From an uncultured Acetatifactor sp. (GTDB taxonomy: Bacteria > Bacillota > Clostridia > Lachnospirales > Lachnospiraceae): a stretch of 64,000 nt of DNA. The position numbers and the translations under genes are program-made. The notes beneath the pieces are model-generated. The model was not told where the DNA came from. It made no database searches and was given only the letters and a program-made list of their open reading frames with translations. The stretch is taken from positions 24,665 through 88,664 of the forward strand of contig CAJUTJ010000020.1 of assembly GCA_910589655.1 (NCBI GenBank). Direction: 5' to 3'. This document shows positions 33,895 through 41,701 of this stretch, one piece after another; position 1 is the stretch's first letter, and the number at the start of each line of letters is the position of its first letter.

Positions 33895-34326
33895 CTATAA
33901 GAATTCCCGTAAATCCTTCACCAACGTCTCCTCGGCCTGAGCCACATCCTTTGCCAGCTTTTTGATTTTGTCTTCCGCTGCAGGATATTGATTCAAGTAC
34001 TTATATATACTTTTAATACCCATATTGCAGCCGTCGGTGATAAGATCCGCCGCTTTGTGGTCCGCATTTTCCTCATTCATGACCATATTGGACTTAACCT
34101 TGGACATCATCTTTGCCATGATCGCAGGCTCTTTTCCGTCATCATGGTACTCATTCAGGTATTCATGTGTGGTATTGCCCAGCTTGGTATGCGTCTCCTT
34201 GCTTTTCGCAAGCAGATTCCGCAGGCTCTCGCTCTGTACATGTTCTATTACGTCATCCAGCGAAGATACTCCCATCTTAATACCCGCATTGCATTCTCTC
34301 AACAATCTAATGGTATCATTTTCCAT
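33895..34326 (-). CDS. Four-helix-type protein of unknown function
   Basis: 143 residues from the ATG preceded by AGGAGGCGGC. All-helical prediction from the sequence: MENDTIRLLRECNAGIKMGV, QSESLRNLLAKSKETHTKLG, AIMAKMMSKVKSNMVMN, DLITDGCNMGIKSIYKYLNQ, KKLAKDVAQAEETLVKDLRE. The pattern (helix pairs with conserved His/Glu: KETHTKLGNTTHEYLNEYHD, ADHKAADLI) recalls ferritin-like or DUF2383-type bundles. No canonical di-iron motif is certain. Stand-alone minus-strand gene. Function not assigned. Confidence 0.7.
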   Translation of the reverse strand: MENDTIRLLRECNAGIKMGVSSLDDVIEHVQSESLRNLLAKSKETHTKLGNTTHEYLNEYHDDGKEPAIMAKMMSKVKSNMVMNEENADHKAADLITDGCNMGIKSIYKYLNQYPAAEDKIKKLAKDVAQAEETLVKDLREFL

Positions 34327-34497
34327 ATGCCGCCTCCTATTTTGCCCCTTGCCGCAATATATCCCATATCTGCCCGTACAACAGAATACAACAACGTAAT
34401 GCACAAAAAACAGTACGGCAAATATGGTGACTATTGCTCAAGATAGTCTGTCCAATAGAAGACATTTTTATAATAAAATACAAATTGAATATTATGT

Positions 34498-34653
34498 CTA
34501 CTCTTTTATTCTGTCTGCGGCTATGTGTTCCAGATTGACCTTGCCCCCGTCCGGGAGCTGGTGTCCCTCCAGCGAGATTACTCCGCCTTGTAGGGTCCTC
34601 TGTCCGATTTGCTGAAACAGCTCGCTGATGGAGCTGTGATTTGCTGGAGACAT
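34498..34653 (-). CDS. Possible 51-aa remnant of a mobile-element gene
   Basis: The frame reads MSPANHSSISELFQQIGQRT and ends KVNLEHIAADRIKE. It looks like real protein sequence but has no strong ribosome-binding site and sits among low-coding DNA beside a broken gene (34748-35193). The rest of 34327-34747 shows no gene. I treat it as a fragment and do not name the family. Confidence 0.3.
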   Translation of the reverse strand: MSPANHSSISELFQQIGQRTLQGGVISLEGHQLPDGGKVNLEHIAADRIKE

Positions 34654-34747
34654 TTTGTCCCAAAGGCGGGAGGATGGACAACAGCAAAAGAATGTGCTAT
34701 ACTTGTGCTCATACTTTTGAATATCTATGAAATTTTTGAACGACCTA

Positions 34748-35193
34748 TCACAAAACAGTATAATAATATGTGGTGGGTTTGGGTAGAGAACTATGGATGA
34801 CAAAATATATCCTATCGGGATATTTATGCATTCCACAATATTTTATTAAATCATCCCATATATCATGCACTATCTGCTTATTTCTGCAACTTTCCTTCAA
34901 ATATCTCCACTCTATATCCCGTTCCTTAGCATAGCTGGAAAATTGATCTATCGCCGTTAAAAACCTCTGAATCGCTTCAATAGATGTTGCCCTTTTGTTT
35001 GTTTCAAAATAATATTTGCATGCCTGTTCCACATCTATCTTTGTAAGATTTGCAGATAGGTCAGCAAGTGAATACAACTTTAATTCTTGATTACAATACT
35101 CCAAAAACTCTTATAACATGCCTGATAATCAGCCCTCTCGCCTTTTATCGTTTTATAATAATCATCTAATGCATTTTTTAATACTGCGCTCAT
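34748..35193 (-). pseudogene. Frameshifted gene resembling the N-terminal part of a tyrosine recombinase
   Basis: The frame from 35193 gives MSAVLKNALDDYYKTIKGER...YKSF. It then breaks at a run of five T (minus strand, around 35105-35110). Adding one T restores continuity with EYCNQELKLYSLADLSANLT and the helices up to IWDDLIKYCGMHK. The helical pattern is like the SAM-like N-terminal domain of integrases, but no catalytic Arg/His/Tyr domain follows, so the gene is also truncated. The A+T-rich composition and a nearby fragment (34498-34653) suggest a relict of a mobile element. A sequencing error in the homopolymer is possible. Confidence 0.45.
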
Positions 35194-35462
35194 TAGCCTT
35201 CTCCGCCTTATACACATCTTTTTAATGTAAAGTATCGCCTGACTCTAAAATTATATAATTACCTCATCTATTCTACAAAAGCTAAGCAAATCCTTTATCT
35301 AACAAAATCAAATTGGTAAACTATTTCGACACACAACGCCCCATACCCACCGCAGCATTTCGGATAAAACCGACTGCCTGCAGAGCGTGAACTCACTTAG
35401 CGAAGTCTTTTCGAGCTTGGCGATTTCCTTCACCCTTCCCGTCATGCCGACGCAGTCGGCAT
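35194..35462. other. Gene-free region with dispersed-repeat copy
   Basis: A+T-rich spacer. Positions 35388-35478 carry a repeat (AGAGCGTGAACTCACTTAGC... then CATGCCGACGCAGTCGGCAT at 35443) that recurs at 37101-37265. No gene seen. Confidence 0.5.
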
Positions 35463-35515
35463 AAACAATAAGTGAGAAGAATGCCTGCACTTGGCATTCT
35501 TCTCACTTATTGTTT
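35463..35515. terminator. Perfect 23-bp inverted repeat after the amino-acid ABC transporter
   Basis: The arms at 35463-35485 and 35493-35515 are exact reverse complements (AAACAATAAGTGAGAAGAAT... and its mirror), with a 7-base loop TGCACTT. It follows the ATP-binding gene and is joined to a CATGCCG-family repeat. Very stable; likely ends the transport operon. Confidence 0.75.
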
Positions 35516-35554
35516 GTGATACTTAGAATTTCTTAGATGACGTATTTGGGCGTC

Positions 35555-36349
35555 TTAGATTTTCATCTCACAATTGTATCGGGCCAAAAACTGTTTTGTC
35601 CTTTCCTCGCGGGGATTCTCAATGACCTGCAAAGGATCGCCCGCTTCCACAATCACACCGCCGTCCATAAAAATTATATGATCTGCCACATCTCTGGCAA
35701 AGGCCATTTCATGGGTCACAATAATCATGGTGGTGCTCTGCTCCGCCAGACCGCGGATGACCTTTAATACTTCTCCCGTCAGCTCGGGATCCAACGCTGA
35801 GGTAGGTTCGTCAAAGCACAAAATATCAGGCTGTAACGCCAAGGCTCTGGCAATCGCCACTCTCTGCTGCTGTCCCCCCGAAAGCTGGTGGGGATAATGC
35901 CCCATCCTTTCCCTCAATCCCATTTGATCCAGCAGCTCCGCTCCGTGCTTCTTTATTTCCTCTTGAATTTCCTTTTTATTTTGTTTATAGTCCTCCCTCT
36001 CCCTTGCCAGCATATCCTCCGCCAGCATCACATTTTCCAGAGCCGTGTATTGGGGAAACAGATGAAAGGACTGGAAAACCATGCCAAAGTGCAGACGCTT
36101 CTTCCGAAGCTCCTTTTCTTTTCCTGCCCGAGGCCGTGAGGCATCAAACAATACTTCCCCCTTTACGGAAATAGTTCCCTGATCCGGCGTCTCCAGAAAA
36201 TTCAGGCACCGCAGCAGCGTAGTCTTGCCGGAGCCGGAAGAGCCGATAATAGCAAGCGCCTTTCCCTCTTCCAGAGAAAATCCCACGTCTTCTAAAACTT
36301 TAGTATTCCCGAAACGTTTTCCGATATGATTTACTTCCAAGATCGCCAT
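35555..36349 (-). CDS. Polar amino-acid ABC transporter ATP-binding protein
   Basis: 264 residues. Walker A (IIGSSGSGKTTLLRCLN), Q-loop (MVFQSFHLFPQYTALENV), signature (HQLSGGQQQRVAIARALAL), Walker B (DILCFDEPTSALDPE) and the switch His (IIVTHEMAFARDVADHIIFM) are all present and typical of the GlnQ/HisP subgroup. A charged insertion of about 20 residues (REREDYKQNKKEIQEEIKKH) sits in the helical domain. Downstream of the permease and binding-protein genes on the same strand. Confidence 0.95.
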   Translation of the reverse strand: MAILEVNHIGKRFGNTKVLEDVGFSLEEGKALAIIGSSGSGKTTLLRCLNFLETPDQGTISVKGEVLFDASRPRAGKEKELRKKRLHFGMVFQSFHLFPQYTALENVMLAEDMLAREREDYKQNKKEIQEEIKKHGAELLDQMGLRERMGHYPHQLSGGQQQRVAIARALALQPDILCFDEPTSALDPELTGEVLKVIRGLAEQSTTMIIVTHEMAFARDVADHIIFMDGGVIVEAGDPLQVIENPREERTKQFLARYNCEMKI

Positions 36350-36402
36350 ACGGTCTCCTCCTAATGCAATCGCCTTTTACGGTACTTTATATGTCCGAAT
36401 AC

Positions 36403-37059
36403 CTATCTGAAATACGACAACTTCTTTTCGATATAATTAAACAACAATGTAAGAATACCTACAAATATCAGGTAAAACACACCTGTGTAAAACAGCGGCC
36501 ATGTGATACCCGCAGACTTCATAAATGAGTAGCCTGCAAAAGTAAGCTCATACGCCGCAATTATTCTGGCAAGGGAAGTATCCTTTACCAGTGTGATCAC
36601 CTCGTTTGACAAGGGCGGCACTACCCGCTTTATCATCTGAAGCAGCGTAATCTTAAAAAATATCTGGCTTCTCGTCATGCCCAGTACCTGTCCTGCCTCC
36701 CGCTGTCCTACAGGCACCCCTTCAATACCGCCCCGGAAAATAACGGAAAAATAACAGGCATAATTTAAGGAAAAGGCTACCACTGTGGCGGTAATACGGC
36801 CCGCCTCATTCCCTTTCCAGATATTTTGCCCCAGCCAAAGCCCCGGACCATAAAATATGATAATCAGCTGCAGCATCAGCGGCGTTCCCCGGATCACCCA
36901 GATTAACACCTGCAGCAAAAATCTCAGCGGCTTCCATTTGTTCATCGTTCCCAGAGCCAGAAGCAATCCCAACGGCAGCGCAAATAATAATGTAAATATG
37001 AAAATTTGAAAAGTAGTGGCAAGACCGTTTAATAATTCCAATGTTACTGTCCAGAACAT
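36403..37059 (-). CDS. Polar amino-acid ABC transporter permease
   Basis: 218 residues from the ATG with GGGAG six bases upstream. HisM/GlnP-type permease with about five membrane segments (FQIFIFTLLFALPLGLLLAL, VLIWVIRGTPLMLQLIIIF...). The EAA loop (REAGQVLGMTRSQIFFKITL) docks on the ATPase. It may form a homodimer, since no second permease is present. Separated from the binding-protein gene by 522 bp of repeats and a possible leader peptide. Confidence 0.93.
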   Translation of the reverse strand: MFWTVTLELLNGLATTFQIFIFTLLFALPLGLLLALGTMNKWKPLRFLLQVLIWVIRGTPLMLQLIIIFYGPGLWLGQNIWKGNEAGRITATVVAFSLNYACYFSVIFRGGIEGVPVGQREAGQVLGMTRSQIFFKITLLQMIKRVVPPLSNEVITLVKDTSLARIIAAYELTFAGYSFMKSAGITWPLFYTGVFYLIFVGILTLLFNYIEKKLSYFR

Positions 37060-37100
37060 GCTTTTCTCCCGTTCGTTGTGAAAATCTCCAAACTTCCAGT

Positions 37101-37265
37101 CATGCCGCCATCGGCGGCACAAACAATCAATAAGTCGGTGCAAATCTGGAAGAATCGCATCAGCGATTCTTCCAACTGCTTTAGCAGTTTGGGAAGAAGC
37201 TCTGCTCCGCAGAGCGTGAAATCACTTAGCGAGGTCTTTTCGAACTTAGTGATTTCCTTCACACT
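37101..37265. repeat. Dispersed CATGCCG-family repeat with extended hairpin arm
   Basis: CATGCCGCCATCGGCGGCAC at 37101, AAACAATCAATAAGTCGGTG, then hairpins GAATCGCATCAGCGATTC and AACTGCTTTAGCAGTTT, and a block TCACTTAGCGAGGTCTTTTC shared with 35397-35420. Lies between the binding-protein and permease genes. Confidence 0.6.
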
Positions 37266-37356
37266 AAACAACCGGCTTCTACTGTAACTTATTTCCGTCA
37301 CTTACCTTGCCGCAGACAGCGGATACAAAATTTAAAATGCTTCAAGAGGAAGGTAT

Positions 37357-37416
37357 TCACCTCCACATGGCATTTGTCATAGCATTTGTCATAGCATTTG
37401 ACATGTCATGTAACAT
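37357..37416 (-). CDS. Possible Met-rich 19-aa leader peptide
   Basis: A 19-codon frame reads MLHDMSNAMTNAMTNAMWR, with five Met codons after or including the start and a 12-nt repeat (ATGACAAATGCT). It is followed at once by the hairpin GGAGGTGAATACCTTCC. It lies between the binding-protein and permease genes. No convincing ribosome-binding site is seen, so this may be a chance frame in a short tandem repeat (GCATTTGTCATA, about 37368-37402). The Met content would fit an attenuator for a methionine-type transporter. Confidence 0.25.
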   Translation of the reverse strand: MLHDMSNAMTNAMTNAMWR

Positions 37417-37581
37417 GATCTTATACTGATGCCGACGCTGCATTTGGTTCATTGACGCAGAAATAAACCCAGATACTACATTTGAATCAGACGTATGTAA
37501 TTTACCATACAAAGGCAGAGAGTATAATGCCCTCTGCCCGTTTTACCAGCTTATAAACCTATTTAATATCCGGTTCCTATC

Positions 37582-38370
37582 CTATTTTGCAGGAACCACG
37601 ACTACCTGAGCATTCTTACAATATGCATTCGTACACTCCATAGCCTCTGTTACTTCGTTGGTGAGCGTCATACCGTTCCATACGACATCAATATTTTTGG
37701 AGTCAAGTTCCATAGTTTTGTTGTCCCAGTCTATCACGACAAACTGTGCTTCCACACCAAGCTTGTCTGCAACCATCCGGGCCATATCAGCGTCAAAACC
37801 GATCCACTGGCCGGAAGCATCCCTGTAATCCATAGGCTCAAACTCCGTGATTCCTACGATTAAAGTACCTTTGCCCTGAATGTATGCCACATCTCCGTCC
37901 GCCGCTGCATCATAAGACCCTCCCGACTGTTCCACCAAGGCCTCCTGAACGCCGTAAGTCTCCGCAATCTTCCGCATGGAACCGTCCGCATAGCTGTCAG
38001 CCAATACGGCGTTAATGTATTCCGCCAAATCGGAACCCTTGCGGCAGCCTACCCCATACTCCTCCGTGGTCAATTCCTCTGTGTGGGTCAGATCAGGATA
38101 GCTGGTGCCCTCACCGATCATAGCGCCTGCCATCAGCAGATCAATAATCGCCGCATCGGAAGTACCGGATGCCACTTCCATCAGAGCATCCGCCTGAGAA
38201 GCAACGGAATTAACGGAATATCCTTTCTCCTGTGCTGCCGCCTCTCCCGCGGAACCCGCCTCCACGGCATATACCATGCTTTTAGCATCGCCCGAAGTCT
38301 CACTGTCCCCACATCCTGTCATGGCCAGCCCCATAGCCAGCACAAGTGCCAATGCCAATTTCTTTTTCAT
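37582..38370 (-). CDS. Circularly permuted amino-acid-binding lipoprotein of an ABC transporter
   Basis: 262 residues from the ATG with GGAGG upstream. Lipoprotein signal with Cys20 (LAMGLAMTGCG). The family SBP_bac_3 normally runs lobe 1 (VGITEFEPMDYRD...GFDADMARMVADKLG...IDVVWNGMTLT...VVVV) then lobe 2 (VYAVEAGSAGEAA...IDLLMAGAMIGEGTSY...TTEEYGVGCRKGSDL...KIAETYGVQEAL). Here the order is reversed: lobe-2-type sequence occupies about residues 31-148, a linker 149-166 (QSGGSYDAAADGDVAYIQGK), and lobe-1-type sequence 167-262, ending at VVVVPAK where the hinge normally is. All segments look intact, so the fold may survive. It precedes the permease and ATPase genes on the same strand. Confidence 0.88.
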   Translation of the reverse strand: MKKKLALALVLAMGLAMTGCGDSETSGDAKSMVYAVEAGSAGEAAAQEKGYSVNSVASQADALMEVASGTSDAAIIDLLMAGAMIGEGTSYPDLTHTEELTTEEYGVGCRKGSDLAEYINAVLADSYADGSMRKIAETYGVQEALVEQSGGSYDAAADGDVAYIQGKGTLIVGITEFEPMDYRDASGQWIGFDADMARMVADKLGVEAQFVVIDWDNKTMELDSKNIDVVWNGMTLTNEVTEAMECTNAYCKNAQVVVVPAK

Positions 38371-38456
38371 AATCTCCTCCATCTGAGAACGTGCCTGTTA
38401 CTGCATTTACCATACGGCCTTGCGGCGCTCTCCCCGCTTGACCGCTTTCTTTAGGA

Positions 38457-38484
38457 TTTTAACACAGTAGCAAGATAAAGTAAA
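38457..38484 (-). promoter_or_regulatory. Promoter of the amino-acid transporter
   Basis: Minus strand -35 TTTACT (38479-38484), 16 bp, -10 TTAAAA (38457-38462, preceded by TG). Moderate match. Confidence 0.45.
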
Positions 38485-38557
38485 GTAGGAAAGAGACAGG
38501 TTCGTCCCTAAACCGCGTGAAAACGTCTGACGGGGCAAAGATGTGAAAAGTATTGCT

Positions 38558-38959
38558 TTATTGCATTTCTTTTTTGATTTTATGAATCAAAGAAATGTCT
38601 GCCGGAAGCCACGATACGGAATCCAATTCTTCTCTCGTGAACCACTTGGCCGCCTCCGCTTCCTTCAAAACCAGACCGCCCGATACGACTTCGCACCAGA
38701 AGCAGTCCATTGAAAGATGAAAATGAGGATAATCATACTCAACGGTATCAAAGAGATCAAATATTTCGATTTCCGTGTCCAGTTCTTCTTTTATCTCACG
38801 TTTTAAAGCCTGCCGGGACGTCTCCCCTTCTTCTAATTTACCTCCCGGAAATTCCCATTGGCCTTGAAATTCTCCATACCCCTTTGCAGTGGCATAGATT
38901 TTCTTTTTTTCTTTCACCGAATCACATATGATTGCCGCTGCAACCCTTACTGTTTTCAT
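38558..38959 (-). CDS. MutT-like Nudix hydrolase
   Basis: 133 residues. The Nudix box is complete (GGKLEEGETSRQALKREIKEEL, positions about 40-61, matching GX5EX7REUXEEXGU except for a final Asp-Thr). The surroundings (VAAAIICDS at the N-terminus, QWEFPGGKLE, LHLSMDCFWCEVVSGGLVLK and WFTREELDSVSWLPADISLI at the C-terminus) match MutT, the 8-oxo-dGTP diphosphatase. GAAGGAG precedes the ATG. Single gene. Substrate inferred from the subfamily. Confidence 0.9.
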   Translation of the reverse strand: MKTVRVAAAIICDSVKEKKKIYATAKGYGEFQGQWEFPGGKLEEGETSRQALKREIKEELDTEIEIFDLFDTVEYDYPHFHLSMDCFWCEVVSGGLVLKEAEAAKWFTREELDSVSWLPADISLIHKIKKEMQ

Positions 38960-39176
38960 ATTAAATTCTCCTTCCGGTCAATCCGTTCCTATTGCGGCAT
39001 TACACGCTCCGAGGTTATCAATAAGCAGCCCCTACTGTCCGCACTACCGCTGTGTCAGTCTCCGTTTGATTCCATCCCTACCGCAGGACAGCTCAAACAT
39101 TGGATCCTTCCGGATTAACGCTGCAATTAATGTGTCATAAAGTGCGGTTTCATTATATCATATATTTGTATAAAAT
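38960..39176. other. Gene-free spacer upstream of the Nudix gene
   Basis: No supported gene. An 18-codon frame on the minus strand (MFELSCGRDGIKRRLTQR, near 39043-39099) has a GGAAGGA four bases upstream but nothing else to support it. Confidence 0.3.
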
Positions 39177-39269
39177 GGTTACTTTCACTCTGTGACCGAT
39201 AACACATACACAGAAACCGCAAAAAACGCGTGAAAACACCTAGCGGCAGCATGGGTGTGAAAAGTAACC
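39177..39269. mobile_element. 93-bp MITE-like element (GGTTACTTTTCAC family)
   Basis: GGTTACTTTCAC (39177-39188) and GTGAAAAGTAACC (39257-39269) form terminal inverted repeats (12 of 13 with one gap). The interior has CGCGTGAAAACACCTAGCGG. A larger relative is at 42606-42760 and fragments are at 640-690, 7256, 30705 and 33725. From 39270 to 39464 no gene is seen. Confidence 0.6.
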
Positions 39270-39464
39270 CAAAATGCATTTATAAAGGAAAGCCGTCCCC
39301 TTTCACTTGCGCTTCCATGCAAAATCTCCTATAATCATAGTTGCCGAAGTTTAAATGATTTCGTAACGGCCTTTGCCGCCGATATGTCCGCATATCTCAT
39401 TCAGTTTGTTATGAACAGTTGCCGGAAAGCTTTTATTTTAGATTTAGAATAAGGAAGAAAACAC

Positions 39465-40214
39465 ATGATTATCGAAGAAGTCCGTACCATTGATGAACTG
39501 CTCCAGTTTGTAAACAGCCTATACCAAAAGCACGGCCTGCGGCTGTGGTACAGAGGAGAGGAAGACGCCGGTCTGGCATTGCTCCCCTCTATACAGCGGA
39601 GCCAGAAGCGGGTGGATATCGAACGATACATTACAAACGATTTCTATATCCGAGCCAAACAGATTCTGACCAACGCCCCGGAAAAGCATAATTATGCCGC
39701 ATGGGTATCCCTGATGCAGCATTACGGCCTGCCCACAAGGATGCTGGACTGGAGCCTGTCTCCCTTGATTGCTTCTTTCTTTGCCACGGAAACCTTCGCG
39801 GACACTGCCGACAAAGACGCCGGCATCTGGGTTCTGGCGCCGGACATATTTAACGAACAAGAGGGATTTGGCCGCTGTATCTATCCCATTGATGCGGATA
39901 CCAGCCAAGAAATGCTGCTGCCTGCTTTTAAACACTCCCACCACAATCCGGCGCTGCGGAACAAGATTCTGGCCTGCCACTCCACGGAAAACAATCTGCG
40001 CATGAACTACCAGCAAGCCAGCTTTACCATCCACAACTCCTTACGGCGTTTAGAAGATATCTGCGATGAGAATACTTTATACAAAATTATAATTCCCCGT
40101 GACAGAAAGAAATACTTTATCGACAGCCTGCGGGTATTCGGCATTACGGAAAGCTTTATTTACCCCGACCTCGACCACATATCCAGCGACCTAAGACACT
40201 CTTACGATATATAA
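39465..40214 (+). CDS. FRG-domain protein
   Basis: 249 residues. The FRG domain is clear (about residues 20-115: LRLWYRGEEDAGLALLPSIQ near the N-terminus, then HNYAAWVSLMQHYGLPTRML, DWSLSPLIASFFATE). The name comes from its conserved Phe/Tyr-Arg-Gly, here YRG. The biochemical role of the domain is not established; it is often found alone, in phage regions or next to nucleases and toxins. The C-terminal part ends IIPRDRKKYFIDSLRVFGIT, also typical (sub-domain recognising IYPDLD). No helicase or nuclease is fused. It is upstream of the sugar transporter, separated by an RBS-linked repeat, with no obvious functional link. Confidence 0.85.
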   Translation: MIIEEVRTIDELLQFVNSLYQKHGLRLWYRGEEDAGLALLPSIQRSQKRVDIERYITNDFYIRAKQILTNAPEKHNYAAWVSLMQHYGLPTRMLDWSLSPLIASFFATETFADTADKDAGIWVLAPDIFNEQEGFGRCIYPIDADTSQEMLLPAFKHSHHNPALRNKILACHSTENNLRMNYQQASFTIHNSLRRLEDICDENTLYKIIIPRDRKKYFIDSLRVFGITESFIYPDLDHISSDLRHSYDI

Positions 40215-40220
40215 ATATGA

Positions 40221-40540
40221 ATCAGTCCCGGAGCGGAAACGCCCGGAAGGAATTCTCAGCTGCTTTCTTTGCAGATGAAATTCCTTCCCTTATATGGGCG
40301 TTGCAGCGCAGGGACGGAACTGGAATCAGTCCCGGAGCGGAAACGCCCGGAAGGAATTTTCAGCTGCTTCCTTTGCAGATGAAATTCCTTCCCTTATATG
40401 GGCGTTGCAGCGCAGGGACGGAACTGGAATCAGTCCCGGAGCGGAAACGCCCGGAAGGAATTTTCAGTTGCTTGTTTTAGCAAATGAAAATTTCTTCCCT
40501 CACATGGGCGTTGCAGCGCAGGGACGGAACTGGAATAGGA
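40221..40540. repeat. Three tandem 104-bp repeats ending in the ribosome-binding site of the sugar ABC ATPase
   Basis: The motif CAGTCCCGGAGCGG recurs at 40223, 40327 and 40431, a 104-bp period. Each unit has the hairpin GGAAGGAATTTTCAGCTGC with GCAGATGAAATTCCTTCC and ends GCAGGGACGGAACTGGAAT. The last copy runs straight into AGGAGGACCT, the Shine-Dalgarno of the next gene. Open frames across it are repeat products. Confidence 0.88.
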
Positions 40541-40546
40541 GGACCT

Positions 40547-41638
40547 ATGAAAATTGTATTAGAGCATCTGACAAAGAAATTTCCCGGCCGGAACAAGAAA
40601 AGCCGCGAGGAGGTTACTGCCGTCAACGACTTCCATTTCGAAATCCCCGACGGCAAATTGGTAGGACTGCTGGGACCCTCCGGCTGCGGCAAATCTACCA
40701 CTTTGAACTTAATCTGCGGTTTACAGAAACCCACCGGCGGCAGAATTTTGTTCGGAGAAGACGACGTTACCAATCTGCCCCCCGAGCACAGGGGCGTAGG
40801 CTTGGTATTTCAAAATTATGCCCTCTATCCCCACCTGACGGTCAAAAAAAACATTACCTTCCCTCTGGAAAACCTGCGAGGTGCGGACAAGCTGACCAAG
40901 ACCGAAATGGAACGGCGGGCTTATGAAGCAGCCAAACTGGTGCAGATTGAAGAACTGATGGAACGCAGACCCGGCGAGCTCTCCGGCGGCCAGCAGCAGC
41001 GTGTGGCAATTGCCAGAGCGCTGGTGAAAATGCCCCGGGTGCTCCTGCTGGACGAACCCCTTTCCAATCTGGACGCCCGCCTGAGACTACAGACCCGTGA
41101 AGAAATACGGCGGATACAGAAACAGACCCAAATTACCACCATCTTCGTCACCCACGATCAGGATGAAGCCATGAGCATCTCCGATATCATTGTGGTTATG
41201 AAAGAAGGTGTGGTACAGCAGATCGGCAAGCCTCAGGATGTCTACGATAATCCCGTGAACCTCTTTGTGGCAAAGTTCTTAGGCACTCCGCCCATCAACG
41301 TCTTCCAAGGCACGGTCAAGAAAGAACAGCTGTATATCGGCGGAGAAGCCGTCCTCACCGTAAACGGCGTAGCAGACCAAGAAGTTTCCGTGGGGATCCG
41401 TCCGGAGGGCTTCGTCCTTCAAGAAGACGGCCCTATGAGCTGCAATTTAAGCCGTATTGAAATCATGGGAAGAGATATCAGTGTGGTCTCCACTCACAAG
41501 TGCTGCGAAGCTCCCTCGGTCCGCTCCATCATAAACGCGGAAGCCAAGGTGGATACCTCCTCCGAGACTGTACGCTTTGCCCTGAAACCGCAAAAGCTTT
41601 TCCTCTTCCGAAAAGAAACGGGAGAGCGGATTCATTAA
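40547..41638 (+). CDS. Sugar ABC transporter ATP-binding protein (MsmK/UgpC type)
   Basis: 363 residues from the ATG after AGGAGGACCT. Walker A (LLGPSGCGKSTTLNLICGL), Q-loop (LVFQNYALYPHLTVKKNITF), signature (GELSGGQQQRVAIARALVK), Walker B (RVLLLDEPLSNLDARLR) and switch His (IFVTHDQDEAMSISDIIVVM) are all present. A C-terminal regulatory OB/TOBE domain runs from about 240 to 363 (FLGTPPINVFQGTVKKEQLY, VSVGIRPEGFVLQEDG). Heads the run of two permeases and a binding protein, a complete carbohydrate importer. Substrate unknown. Confidence 0.93.
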   Translation: MKIVLEHLTKKFPGRNKKSREEVTAVNDFHFEIPDGKLVGLLGPSGCGKSTTLNLICGLQKPTGGRILFGEDDVTNLPPEHRGVGLVFQNYALYPHLTVKKNITFPLENLRGADKLTKTEMERRAYEAAKLVQIEELMERRPGELSGGQQQRVAIARALVKMPRVLLLDEPLSNLDARLRLQTREEIRRIQKQTQITTIFVTHDQDEAMSISDIIVVMKEGVVQQIGKPQDVYDNPVNLFVAKFLGTPPINVFQGTVKKEQLYIGGEAVLTVNGVADQEVSVGIRPEGFVLQEDGPMSCNLSRIEIMGRDISVVSTHKCCEAPSVRSIINAEAKVDTSSETVRFALKPQKLFLFRKETGERIH

Positions 41639-41701
41639 TTGTTCGTGCCGCTGATGCGGCATGTCCCAAAAACACCATAGAACCCAGAAAGGATATCCAC
41701 T

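Noticed and set aside
40217..40480. 87-aa frame upstream of the sugar ABC ATPase
   Set aside because: Product of the 104-bp tandem repeat, which itself explains the sequence.
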